Shown here: in pieces, positions 35,102 through 43,896 of the stretch
Layout of the letters: every line of letters starts with the position of its first letter
Position numbering within the stretch: position 1 is the stretch's first letter
DNA from: Salipiger mangrovisoli
Lineage (GTDB): Bacteria; Pseudomonadota; Alphaproteobacteria; Rhodobacterales; Rhodobacteraceae
Direction of reading: 5' to 3'
Assembly: GCF_015223355.1 (NCBI RefSeq)
Contig: NZ_JADFFK010000026.1
Coordinates: 1-64,000, forward strand
DNA length: 64,000 nucleotides
The notes under the pieces: model-generated
Database searches by the model: none
What the model was told of the DNA's origin: nothing
Seen by the model: the letters and a program-made list of their open reading frames with translations, nothing else
Program-made: the position numbers and the translations under genes

Positions 35102-35896
35102 TCAAAGGCAGAAGGTAATGGTCGCGGCGAGTGCGATTCCTGTGAAGAGGGTTTGTTGGCAGCGGTCACAAAGGGTCGCAACACTCCGCCATCCCTTGAG
35201 TCCGCCGAAACTGATTTCGATCCGGTTGCGCCGCTTGTACCTGCGCTTGTCGTGCCGGACGGGCGTCTTCCGTTTCTTCCGGGACGGGATGCAAGGACGC
35301 ATCCTCTTGCCCTGCAGGGCGTCTCTGAACAAGTCGGCAGCCTGGCCACGATCTCCGAGCAGCCGCTTCACGTCGGGCGGCCCGCTGACCAGCGCACGCG
35401 CCCCGATGTGGTTACTGACGGGGCCGGCAGTCGGGAACCGGTCGATGGGCCGCCCTTGGCTGTCGCAGAAGGCGTGCAGCCTTGTGTTCCTGCTGCCTTT
35501 GGTTCGGCCGATCAGACGCCCACGCCCCCCATTTTGACGCCGAGGCTGGACGCCGTACGATGGGCCTTCAGATGAGTTGCGTCGATCACCACGGTCGTAT
35601 CCTCACCGTGCTCGGCCGCCAGCCCCGCCGCAATCCGGGCGATGACGCCCCCGTTCGTGGTCTCTTTCGAACCGGTGGCGTTTGGCCGCCCACCTCCACC
35701 GCGTCCAACGCGGTGGAGAGCGCCTTGTGGAGCCAGCCTCCTTCGGGGCATCTGGCCACCGCAAGCCATTGCGATTGAGGAATGACTATCCCGCTCAGGA
35801 CACGCCCGTCATCAACTCGGGGCTTGCCATCCGACTTCGGAAGGCAAGGCTCCAGACCCGCCATCCGGCATCGTTCACCCAGAAGAGAACTGACAT
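35102..35896 (-). mobile_element. Frameshifted IS5-family transposase relic
   Basis: This is a decayed IS5-family DDE transposase read leftwards in at least three frames. The start MSVLFWVND is at 35896, then KSDGKPRVDDGRVLSGIV, then TVVIDATHLKAHRTASSLGV (first Asp), then LLGDRG (second Asp), then RRYKRRNRIEISFGGLKGW (Glu) to the end near 35102. All three catalytic positions can be found, but frameshifts between them make the element inactive. I could not define its terminal inverted repeats or target duplication. Confidence 0.8.
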
Positions 35897-36601
35897 GCTC
35901 ACCGCTCGTTTCCGAACGATGAGGCATGTTCGCCCAACCAAATCAAAGGGTCCTGACCCTAACCACAGTGTGCCGGCCAACGTGAACCTCATCGACAAGA
36001 TGTGGCACGGAAGCCCGCACGACGACCTGCTTCAGTTCCGCGATGTAACCGCTCCGCTGCAGGATACGATCCGCTCGCGTATCGGCGACGAGGCCGTGGA
36101 CGCGCTGCTGTGCGCGATCAACGCCAACAGCCGAGGGCACACAGGGAGGGCGGCGCGCAAGTCGCGACAGTCATGCGAAGGCAATGCAGAGCGCCTCCCG
36201 CAGCTGGGCACAGTGACATTGCCGCCGACGTCCGAGGCCGGGATCGAACGTACCATCGTGGTGCAGGCCGCAAAAACCGGGGCCGAAACAGAGTTTCAGC
36301 TCGATATCGCCCGCCGGAACGAATTCGTCGCTGGAGCGCTTGGCCGGCGCGACAGGGCATCCCCGGATTTCGCCGCGCAGTTTTTTTAGATCGGCCGCAT
36401 CTCCCGCACCGGCAGCAGGCCACACTCCGCGATGCCGGTGGAAAGACGCGCCGTCCGGGCAGCCCCATAGGCAAACCCTTGCGTTTTTTGTGCGCGAAAC
36501 CCGCAAAATCGCCAACAGCAGCGGCTATTCTGCCATCGCCGTTGGCATGGCCTTCAAAAACAGGTAGACCAGTTCGTAACTTCACGAGCACGGGACACAG
36601 C
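35897..36601. other. No assignable gene
   Basis: A + frame of about 150 codons crosses this stretch (ending 36389) with ordinary composition around 35,980-36,130, but I cannot link it to a family. It may be a gene remnant next to the insertion relic. Confidence 0.35.
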
Positions 36602-37219
36602 ATGAGCGCCGAGGCCAAATCGCCCCCTGTCGCACGCCCACGTCGCACACAGGCCGAACGCTCGCAGGAGACCCGCAACAAGGTCTGCGAAGCCACGCTT
36701 CAGGCGCTTGTCGAAGTAGGCTACGAACAGATCTCCACCACATTGATCGCTCAGAAGGCGCAAGTTTCTCGCGGTGCGCTGACCCACCAGTTCCCGACCC
36801 GCAACGACATGCTGGTCGCCGCCTTCGAAAAGCTGGTGGGCGACTGGCGCGACGGCTACCCCTTCGGGCTGGATCCGGACAAGGAGCAGCTTTCGGTCGA
36901 TGAGCTGATCGACGCGCTTTGGGCGAACATCTTCGCCGATGGTCGCTACATCGCGGCCATGGAACTGATGCTGGCGGCACGACAGGACAATGAGCTCGGC
37001 CACGCGCTGCGCGACATCCTCGTGACCTGGATCCGCAAGCGCGACCGGATCACCGTGCGGCTTGTCGGCGGCGACGTCGACGATGCCGAGGCCGATCTGA
37101 AGGTGCAGCTGCACCTCTCGGTGCTGCGCGGAATCGCCATGCACCAGAGCTTCGATTCCGATCCGCAGACCGCCATCAAGCTGGTCGATCTGTGGAAGAG
37201 GATCGCGCGGAAGGCGTAA
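36602..37219 (+). CDS. TetR-family regulator
   Basis: This 205-residue TetR-type repressor has an N-terminal helix-turn-helix (about 20-65: ALVEVGYEQISTTLIAQKAQ, VSRGALTHQFPTRNDML) and an all-helical ligand domain. The start is the ATG at 36602. It is upstream of, and on the same strand as, the double TRAP/amidohydrolase operon, separated by 262 bp that hold a nested palindrome, so it probably controls that operon. The ligand is unknown. Confidence 0.88.
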   Translation: MSAEAKSPPVARPRRTQAERSQETRNKVCEATLQALVEVGYEQISTTLIAQKAQVSRGALTHQFPTRNDMLVAAFEKLVGDWRDGYPFGLDPDKEQLSVDELIDALWANIFADGRYIAAMELMLAARQDNELGHALRDILVTWIRKRDRITVRLVGGDVDDAEADLKVQLHLSVLRGIAMHQSFDSDPQTAIKLVDLWKRIARKA

Positions 37220-37367
37220 TCTGCGGTTCCAGCCGAACTTCCGGACAATGTTGCTCGTAAATTCAGCACAGCCAAGGCCTCGCTTTATCAATGGCTTGCG
37301 CAGTCGATCGCGCCATTCGCCGATTTTTTCCCTCTGCGATGCATTTTTTTGCACCTCTACAGTTGAT

Positions 37368-37412
37368 TTACGAACAGCGCTGACCGCATGATGCGGACAA
37401 TACTGTTCGTAA
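37368..37412. promoter_or_regulatory. Nested palindrome, candidate TetR operator
   Basis: The arms TTACGAACAG and CTGTTCGTAA (10 bp, perfect) flank an inner palindrome, CCGCAT-G-ATGCGG. A second copy of the right flank, GGACAAT..TG.TCGTAA, lies at 37243-37260, just after the TetR gene. The site sits 70 bases before the dctP start. Confidence 0.6.
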
Positions 37413-37481
37413 GTGCCGCGATGCCCGACGAACAGGCTGGAGGAATCGCCCGGTCCTACGGGCCGCAACAGGGAAGACCAC

Positions 37482-38459
37482 ATGACCATCAGAACGCTTC
37501 TTGGAACCGTCGCGGGCCTTGGCCTCGCCGCCGCGCCGGCGCTGGCCACCACCTGGGACCTCTCCAGCGAATACCCAGCGGGCTCGCTGCAGGGCCAGAC
37601 CGCCGACTTCTTCGCAAAGGCCGTTGCCGAGAAGACCGGCGGCGAGGTCGAAGTGACCGTCCACCACGGCGCAGCACTCGGCTACAAGAGCGTCGACCAT
37701 TTCGATGCGGTGGGCGATGGCGCGCTGCAGGCAGCCTCCTCGGCCTTCGTGTTCTGGACCGGCATCGACCCGATCTTCCAGCTCTCGTCGCTGCCCTTCC
37801 TCGCGCCGACATCGGCCGACGTGCATGACCTCTACGAGCTGGCAAAGCCCGAGTACGAGAAGGTGCTCGAGGACAACAACCAGATGCTGCTGCTGGCAAC
37901 GCCCTGGCCGTCGTCCGGCCTCTGGTGCAACAAGGCCTTCACCTCGCTCGCCGACCTCGAGGGCGTGAAGGTGCGGACCTATGACGTCGCCTCGACCGAG
38001 ACCATCAAGAACGCCGGTGCCTTCCCGATCCAGATCTCCTGGGCCGACGTGCCCGCGCAGCTCTCGACCAACGCCATCGACGCCGTGCTGACCTCGCCGA
38101 ACGGCGGCGTCGGCGTGCAGATGTGGGAACTGCAATCGGACTTCACCAACGTCAACTACGCCTCGTCGCTGCAGGCGATCCACCTCAACCTCGATGCCTG
38201 GGACGACCTGAGCGAAGAGCAGCAGGCCGCCGTGAAGGAAGCCGCCGCCGAGGCCGAGGACTTCGGCTGGGGCCTGCTGACGGAAGCCACTGCCAAGGAC
38301 TTCGACACGATGCGCGAGAACGGCATGACGGTGACCGAGGAGATCCCCGCCGAGTTCTCGCAGGCGCTGACCGACGCGGCGCAGCCCTTCATCGACCAGT
38401 GGATCGCGGACACCGGCGAGCGCGCGCAGACCATCATGGGCGCCTACGAGTCCCGCTGA
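37482..38459 (+). CDS. dctP: TRAP transporter substrate-binding protein (second system)
   Basis: This is a 325-residue periplasmic binding protein with a Sec signal (about 1-22, ending APALA). It shares long blocks with the first-system protein at 13198 (GALGYKSVDHFDAVGDG, LSSLPF, VKVRTYDVASTETIKNAG), so the two are paralogues of one subfamily, although that one carries a Tat-type signal. The Arg in VRTYD is the usual ligand-carboxylate contact. It opens the long operon through 45927. Confidence 0.92.
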   Translation: MTIRTLLGTVAGLGLAAAPALATTWDLSSEYPAGSLQGQTADFFAKAVAEKTGGEVEVTVHHGAALGYKSVDHFDAVGDGALQAASSAFVFWTGIDPIFQLSSLPFLAPTSADVHDLYELAKPEYEKVLEDNNQMLLLATPWPSSGLWCNKAFTSLADLEGVKVRTYDVASTETIKNAGAFPIQISWADVPAQLSTNAIDAVLTSPNGGVGVQMWELQSDFTNVNYASSLQAIHLNLDAWDDLSEEQQAAVKEAAAEAEDFGWGLLTEATAKDFDTMRENGMTVTEEIPAEFSQALTDAAQPFIDQWIADTGERAQTIMGAYESR

Positions 38460-38473
38460 TTTCTCCCCGACTG

Positions 38474-38502
38474 GCGCGGGTGGCTCCTGTTGCCGCCCGC
38501 GC
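38474..38502 (+). terminator. Hairpin between dctP and dctQ (second system)
   Basis: An 11-bp stem (GCGCGGGTGGC / GCCGCCCGCGC, one G-U pair) with a 7-nt loop is followed by ATTTCTTT. It lies inside the operon right after the binding-protein gene, so it likely gives partial termination or protects the dctP message. Confidence 0.65.
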
Positions 38503-38530
38503 ATTTCTTTCGCTTTCCCCGGAGCTTCGC

Positions 38531-39055
38531 ATGACCCGCTTCTATTCAGGCGTTTTCGCCCTGTCGCGACTGGCCGCCGTGATCGCCGCATGCGCGCTGA
38601 TCTACATGGTGGGCCACATCGCCTATGAGATCATCCTGCGCAGCTTCTTCGCCACCTCGACCTTCGTGCTGGACGAATTCGTCGGCTACGCGATCAGCGT
38701 CTGCGTGATCTGGTCGCTGGGCTACGTGCTGGAACAGGGCGACCTGATCCGCGTGAGGCTGGTGCTCGACCGCCTGCCGGAGCGGGCGCAGCAGCTGATG
38801 ACCGCCGGGGCCGCGCTGGTGGCCTGCGCGCTTTCAGCGGGGCTGGCCTGGATGTTCTGGATCCGCGTCGCGCGGGCCTGGTCGCGGGGCACCGTGTCCT
38901 CGTCGGTCGCCGCGGTGCCGACCTGGATTCCCGAGGGCGCGCTCATGCTGGGGCTCGGGCTCTTTGCGCTGGCCGCGCTGTCGCACGGGCTGCGCCACCT
39001 CACCGGGCACCCGTCGCCCGCCCCCCGCACGCCGCTGGCGACCCCGGTCGAATAA
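38531..39055 (+). CDS. dctQ: TRAP transporter small permease (second system)
   Basis: This 174-residue DctQ-type subunit has four hydrophobic segments. The conserved YVLEQGDLIRVRLVLDRLP segment corresponds to the ALEEGAMIRV stretch of the first system, and PTWIPEGALMLGLGLF precedes the last helix. The ATG at 38531 is the first codon giving a standard N-terminal helix. Its partner DctM follows after 23 bases. Confidence 0.88.
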   Translation: MTRFYSGVFALSRLAAVIAACALIYMVGHIAYEIILRSFFATSTFVLDEFVGYAISVCVIWSLGYVLEQGDLIRVRLVLDRLPERAQQLMTAGAALVACALSAGLAWMFWIRVARAWSRGTVSSSVAAVPTWIPEGALMLGLGLFALAALSHGLRHLTGHPSPAPRTPLATPVE

Positions 39056-39078
39056 GCCGCCCCATACGGAGAGATCAC

Positions 39079-40389
39079 ATGGACACGCTCCTGACCGCGG
39101 CCGCGACGCTGGCCTTCCTTCTGCTGTTCCTTGGCCTTGGGGTCTGGGTCTTCATCTCGCTGGCGCTGGTCGCCACCTCGGCGCTGTTCTTCCTGCACGG
39201 GATGGACCTGTCGCGGATCGGCTCGATCGCCGCGGGCATCATCTACCGCTATTCCACCAGCTGGGAGCTCTCGGCCATCCCGATGTTCATCTGGATGGGA
39301 GAGATCATCTTCCGCACCGACATCTCGACCCGGCTGTTCCGCGGCCTGTCGCCCTTCGTCGACTACATCCCCGGCCGCCTGCTGCACACCAACGTGCTCG
39401 GCTGCACGCTCTTCGCCGCGGTCTCGGGCTCGTCGCCCGCCACCACCGCCACGGTGGGCCGCATCACCACGCGAGAACTGGGCCAGCGCGGCTATGACGA
39501 CCGGCTGTCGCTGGGCTCGCTGGCGGGCGCGGGCAGCCTCGGGCTGCTGATCCCGCCGTCGATCGTGATGATCGTCTACGGCATCCTCGCCGAGCAGTCG
39601 ATCTCGCGCCTCTTTGCCGCCGGTGTTCTGCCGGGGCTGATGATCACCGCGCTCTACTCAGGCTACATCATGCTGCGGGCGAAGTTGGACCCCGGCCTGG
39701 TGCCGGCCACGCGCGAGCGCCGCAGCGCGATGGACTTCCTGCGCGCGCTCTGGGATCTCGCGCCGCTGGTGGTGCTGATGACCATCGTGCTCGGCTCGAT
39801 CTACACCGGCATCGCCACCCCTTCCGAGGCCGCCGCCGTGGGCGTCATCGCCGCCATCGCCATCGCCGCCGTGACCCGCCAGCTGTCGCTCACGCTGCTG
39901 CGCGACACGCTGATGGGCGCGCTGCGCACCTCGACCATGGTCTGCTCGATCCTGATCACCGCCGCCTTCATGTCGACCGCCATCGGCTACCTGCACATCC
40001 CGGCGGACGTGGCGGACGGCATCGCGTCGCTCGACCTGCCGCCCTGGGGACTACTGGTGGTGCTCTCGCTCTTCTACCTCGGGCTCGGCTTCTTCCTCGA
40101 CGGCACCTCGATCGTGGTGATGAGCCTGCCGATCTCGCTGCCGCTTGCGCTGCAGGCGGGCTTCGACCCGATCTGGTTCGGCGTCTACCTCGTGCTGATG
40201 GTCGAGATGGCGCAGGTGACCCCGCCGGTCGGCTTCAACCTCTTCGTGCTTCAGGGCATCTCGGGGCGCTCGATCAGCTACGTCGCCCGCGCCGCGCTGC
40301 CCTTCTTCGTGCTGATGCTGGTGGGGGTCGCGCTGCTGGCGGTCTTCCCCGGCATCGCGCTCTGGCTCCCGAACTTCTTCTACGGATAA
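39079..40389 (+). CDS. dctM: TRAP transporter large permease (second system)
   Basis: This 436-residue DctM-type channel subunit is strongly similar along its length to the one at 14883 (for example GSSPATTATVGRIT, GLLIPPSIVMIVYG, VTPPVGFNLFVLQG). It uses an ion gradient, usually Na+, to move the ligand delivered by DctP. Four bases separate it from the GAF gene. Confidence 0.92.
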   Translation: MDTLLTAAATLAFLLLFLGLGVWVFISLALVATSALFFLHGMDLSRIGSIAAGIIYRYSTSWELSAIPMFIWMGEIIFRTDISTRLFRGLSPFVDYIPGRLLHTNVLGCTLFAAVSGSSPATTATVGRITTRELGQRGYDDRLSLGSLAGAGSLGLLIPPSIVMIVYGILAEQSISRLFAAGVLPGLMITALYSGYIMLRAKLDPGLVPATRERRSAMDFLRALWDLAPLVVLMTIVLGSIYTGIATPSEAAAVGVIAAIAIAAVTRQLSLTLLRDTLMGALRTSTMVCSILITAAFMSTAIGYLHIPADVADGIASLDLPPWGLLVVLSLFYLGLGFFLDGTSIVVMSLPISLPLALQAGFDPIWFGVYLVLMVEMAQVTPPVGFNLFVLQGISGRSISYVARAALPFFVLMLVGVALLAVFPGIALWLPNFFYG

Positions 40390-40393
40390 GACA

Positions 40394-40876
40394 ATGACCT
40401 CCCCCGCTACCCGCGCGCTCGATCTCGCGCCCCTGCTGCGCGCGCAGGCGCAGCTGAACCAGCCCCACACGCTCTTCCGCGCTGTCGAGGAGACCTGCCG
40501 CGTTCGCTTCGGCTTCCGCTTCCTGACCGTGCTGCGGAACCTGCCGGGCACCGGCAACGTCATGCGGATGCACAGCTCGGAGAAGGACTACCCGACCGGC
40601 GCGCTGAAGCCGATGGGGCTGACCGAATGGGGCAAGGTCGTGCTCGACGGCGGGCAAAGCTGGCTGGGCAATTCCGCCGAGGATGTCCGCTGGGCCTTTC
40701 CCGACGCCGAGCTGATCCTGTCGAAGGGCTGCGAGGCCTGCGCCTGCGCCCCGGTGCTCTGGGCCGGGCGCTGCGTCGGCGTGCTGTCGCTGAACGACGC
40801 GCGCGACGCCTACAGCCCCGACGACATGGCGGACATGACCCTCGTCGCGCAGACCCTCGCGCCGGCGCTGATCTGA
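40394..40876 (+). CDS. GAF-domain protein
   Basis: This 160-residue protein is essentially one GAF domain. It includes a Cys-rich turn (SKGCEACACAPVLWAGRCVG) before the final strand, LSLNDARDAYSPDD. No output domain is attached. GAF domains bind small molecules or act as free methionine sulfoxide reductases, and the Cys cluster could be redox active. It is sandwiched between a transporter and an amidohydrolase in one operon, so a ligand-sensing or minor enzymatic role is possible. The role is not established. Confidence 0.75.
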   Translation: MTSPATRALDLAPLLRAQAQLNQPHTLFRAVEETCRVRFGFRFLTVLRNLPGTGNVMRMHSSEKDYPTGALKPMGLTEWGKVVLDGGQSWLGNSAEDVRWAFPDAELILSKGCEACACAPVLWAGRCVGVLSLNDARDAYSPDDMADMTLVAQTLAPALI

Positions 40877-40896
40877 CACCCGAAAGGATGACCAAG

Positions 40897-42132
40897 ATGA
40901 CCTCCCTGCTGATCAAGAACGCCCGCATCGTCGACGGCACCGCGCTAGAACCCACCGACCCGATGCAGATCGCCATCGAAGACGGCCGCATCCGCGAGGT
41001 CGGCGCCTGCGTCGGCTTCACCGCCGGGGAAGAGCTGGACCTCGACGGGTTGACCGTGATGCCCGGCCTCATCGACTGTCACGTGCACACCATCGCCTCG
41101 ACCGCGAACCTCGGGCTCAATGCCTCGCTCCCCTCCTCGCTGGTGGCGGCGCGGGCCTCGACGCTGATGAAGAACATGATCCTGCGCGGCTTCACCACCG
41201 TGCGCGACCTCGGCGGCGCCGATCGAGGGCTGCAACAGGCGGTGGAAGAAGGTCACTTCACCGCCCCTCGGCTGGTGATCTGCGGCAAGGCGCTGAGCCA
41301 GACCGGCGGCCACACCGACTACCGCGGCCCCTATGACAACCGCGACGTCAGCTGGTACGCGCAGGCGCTCGGCACGCTGGGGCGGATCTGCGACGGCAAA
41401 CCCGAGCTTCTGCGCGCCGCGCGCGAAGAGCTGAAGGGGGGCGCGCAGTTCCTCAAGGTGATGGCGGACGGCGGCGTCTCCTCGCCCTCGGACCCGATCG
41501 GCTACCTCGTCTACTCGGTCGACGAACTGACCGCGCTGGTCGAGGTCGCCAATGGCTTTGGAACCTACGTCGCTGCGCACCTCTATGCCGACGAGGCCAT
41601 CGTGCGGGCACTCGACTGCGGCATCACCTGCATCGAGCACGGCAACCTGATCGGTGACGAGACCATCAAGCGCGTCGCCCGCGAGGGGGCCTTCGTCGTG
41701 CCGACCAACATCACCTACGACCTGCTGGCCCGCAAGGGCGCCGAGTTCGGTCTGCCGCCGGAGTCGGTGGCCAAGGTCGCCGACGTGCGCGAGGCGGGCC
41801 TCGAGCGCGTGGTGAAGCTGCACGAGGCGGGCGTGACCATGGGATACGGCTCGGACCTGCTGGGCGGCATGCAGACCGAGCAGTCGGGCGAATTCCCGCT
41901 GCGCGGCCGCTACATCCCCGCCGACGCGGTGATCCGCTCGGCCACCGTCGACGCGGCCAAGGTGCTGCGCATGGAAGGCGAGGTCGGCGTCATCGCTCCC
42001 GGTGCCCATGCCGACATCATCGCGGTCGAGGGCAACCCGCTGCAGAACCTCGACCTGCTGACCGGGCAGGGCGCCCACATGCCGCTCATCATGCAGGGCG
42101 GCCGCGCGATCAAGAAGGCGGCAAGCCTCTAA
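40897..42132 (+). CDS. Amidohydrolase (imidazolonepropionase/prolidase-like)
   Basis: This is a metal-dependent hydrolase of 411 residues. The first metal motif is LIDCHVHT, the likely carboxylated Lys is in FLKVMADGG, further His ligands are in AAHLYAD and IEHGNL, and the catalytic Asp is in GYGSDLLGG. These follow the Xaa-Pro dipeptidase/isoaspartyl-type branch of the superfamily. I prefer the ATG at 40897 because GAAAGGA is then well spaced; an ATG at 40888 would abut it. It probably cleaves an amide or N-acyl compound imported by the flanking TRAP systems. Confidence 0.85.
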   Translation: MTSLLIKNARIVDGTALEPTDPMQIAIEDGRIREVGACVGFTAGEELDLDGLTVMPGLIDCHVHTIASTANLGLNASLPSSLVAARASTLMKNMILRGFTTVRDLGGADRGLQQAVEEGHFTAPRLVICGKALSQTGGHTDYRGPYDNRDVSWYAQALGTLGRICDGKPELLRAAREELKGGAQFLKVMADGGVSSPSDPIGYLVYSVDELTALVEVANGFGTYVAAHLYADEAIVRALDCGITCIEHGNLIGDETIKRVAREGAFVVPTNITYDLLARKGAEFGLPPESVAKVADVREAGLERVVKLHEAGVTMGYGSDLLGGMQTEQSGEFPLRGRYIPADAVIRSATVDAAKVLRMEGEVGVIAPGAHADIIAVEGNPLQNLDLLTGQGAHMPLIMQGGRAIKKAASL

Positions 42133-42198
42133 TCCCCTGCAAAGACTTCCCCAAGCGCGGGCGGCCCGAGCCGCCCGCCGACCAACTCGGAGAGAGAC

Positions 42199-43317
42199 AT
42201 GAAGAAGTTCCTGACCACCACGCTGCTCGCCGGCGTGCTCGCAAGCCCTGCCCTGGCGACGGATTTCATCGCCAACACCTTCTACGACGCGCAGCATCCG
42301 CTGGCCAAATACGGCTACACCGAATGGGCCGAGATCGTGAAAGACCTGTCCGGCGGCGAGCTTGCCCCGCAGGTCTTCACCGGCACCGTGCTGCTGGCCC
42401 CGCGCGCCTCGATGCAGGGCATCCGCGACAACGTCGTGCAGGTCGGCCACCACGCCGCCATCTACACGCCCTCGGATCTGCCGGTGGCCAACGCGGTGCA
42501 GGAGCTTGGCTTCAACTACTCCGACCCGCTCGTCGCGATCTTCGCCGTGACCGATTTCTCGATGCACAACGCCGCGCAGCTGGCCGAGTGGGACGATCAG
42601 GGCATCGTCTATCTCGGCGCCTATGCCACCCCGCCCTACATCCTGATGTGCGCCGAGCCGGTGCGCACCCTCGCCGAGCTGAAGGGCAAGCGCATCCGTA
42701 CCGCGGGCTCGGCCGTCTCGGCCTGGGTCGAGGCTGCCGGGGGCATTCCGGTGAACGTGCCCTCGTCCGAGATGTACACCGGGATCGAGCGCGGCACGCT
42801 CGACTGCGCGACCAACGCGGCCAATGACCTCGTGGACCGTTCGCTTCTGGAAGTGGCCGAGCACACGACCCTGCTGCCCACCGGCATGTACTGGTCGGGG
42901 CCGAACTGGGGATTCAACCCCGGCTTCTGGTCCGGCCTGACCGCCGATCAGCGCAGCGTGTTCATGCAGGCCTCGGCCCGCTCCATGGCGCGGATGATCA
43001 TCAACTACACCGCGCAGGCAGAGGCGGCACTCGAGACCGCCAAGGACAAGGGCGGCAACGTCTACCAGCCCGAGGCCGACCTGCTCGCCTCGGTCGAGGA
43101 CTTCCGCGCCGAGACGCTGGCAGGCGTCTACGACGAGGCAACGGAAACCTACGGGCTAACCAACGCCAAAACGGTGATCGACGAGTTCCGCGCCACGATG
43201 GACAAGTGGGCCGCGCTTCTGGCCGAGGTCGACACCTCGGACGAGGATGCGCTGACCGCGCTTGCCATGTCCGAGATCTACGGCGACGTCGATCCGGCGA
43301 CTTACGGCGTCAAGTAA
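42199..43317 (+). CDS. dctP: TRAP transporter substrate-binding protein (third system)
   Basis: This 372-residue binding protein has a Sec signal (about 1-20, SPALA). It belongs to a different DctP branch from the other two: SDLPVANAVQELGFNYSDP and GKRIRTAGSAVSAWVEAAGG are its ligand-region features. It lies directly behind the amidohydrolase, so its ligand may be that enzyme's substrate or a product. Confidence 0.9.
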   Translation: MKKFLTTTLLAGVLASPALATDFIANTFYDAQHPLAKYGYTEWAEIVKDLSGGELAPQVFTGTVLLAPRASMQGIRDNVVQVGHHAAIYTPSDLPVANAVQELGFNYSDPLVAIFAVTDFSMHNAAQLAEWDDQGIVYLGAYATPPYILMCAEPVRTLAELKGKRIRTAGSAVSAWVEAAGGIPVNVPSSEMYTGIERGTLDCATNAANDLVDRSLLEVAEHTTLLPTGMYWSGPNWGFNPGFWSGLTADQRSVFMQASARSMARMIINYTAQAEAALETAKDKGGNVYQPEADLLASVEDFRAETLAGVYDEATETYGLTNAKTVIDEFRATMDKWAALLAEVDTSDEDALTALAMSEIYGDVDPATYGVK

Positions 43318-43337
43318 CTCCCCCGCATCCGACCTGC

Positions 43338-43361
43338 CAGGGGCCCCTTGTCGGGCCCCTG
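43338..43361 (+). terminator. Hairpin between dctP and dctQ (third system)
   Basis: A perfect 9-bp stem (CAGGGGCCC / GGGCCCCTG) with a 6-nt loop is followed by TTT. It has the same position, right after the binding-protein gene, as the hairpin of the second system. Confidence 0.7.
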
Positions 43362-43389
43362 TTTCCGCACGCCCCAAGGAGGTGCCTCG

Positions 43390-43875
43390 ATGCACGCCCT
43401 GATCCGCTGGACCAACCGCGCCGTCATGGCGCTCGCCTGCGCCTTCATGTTGCTGATGATGGCCCATATCACCGCCGACGTGGCGCTGCGGTACTTCTTC
43501 GACGGCCGGCTGATCGGCACGCTCGAGATCGTCTCCTACTACTACATGGTGGTGATCGTCTTCCTGTCGCTCGGCTACGTCGAATTGCGCGGCGAGCACA
43601 TCCGGGTCGATCTCTTCGCCAAGATGCTGCCGCAGGGCGTGCAGCTTGCGCTCTACGTGCTGGCCTGCGGGCTGGGGCTGGTCTTCTTCGGGATGCTGTT
43701 CTGGCAATCCGCGCAGGACGCGATCGGCGCGACCTCCCGCGCCGAAGAGGCGATGAGCAACTTCACCTTCTACATCTGGCCCGCCCGCTGGGCGCTGCCA
43801 CTGGGCTTCGCCGGCATCTGGCTGGCGGTGCTGTCGAACCTGCTGAAATCCGTGACGCTGCGGCGCGCGCTGTAA
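43390..43875 (+). CDS. dctQ: TRAP transporter small permease (third system)
   Basis: This 161-residue DctQ subunit has four hydrophobic segments and the conserved YVELRGEHIRVDLFAKMLP loop. The start at 43390 is fixed by AAGGAGGTG just upstream; a longer in-frame reading through the hairpin region is unlikely. The DctM gene follows after 21 bases. Confidence 0.88.
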   Translation: MHALIRWTNRAVMALACAFMLLMMAHITADVALRYFFDGRLIGTLEIVSYYYMVVIVFLSLGYVELRGEHIRVDLFAKMLPQGVQLALYVLACGLGLVFFGMLFWQSAQDAIGATSRAEEAMSNFTFYIWPARWALPLGFAGIWLAVLSNLLKSVTLRRAL

Positions 43876-43896
43876 CCGCCGAGAGGACCTGAACCC

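Noticed and set aside
40945-42864. 639-codon minus frame opposite the amidohydrolase and third dctP
   Set aside because: It is antisense to two well-supported genes and has no recognisable domain.
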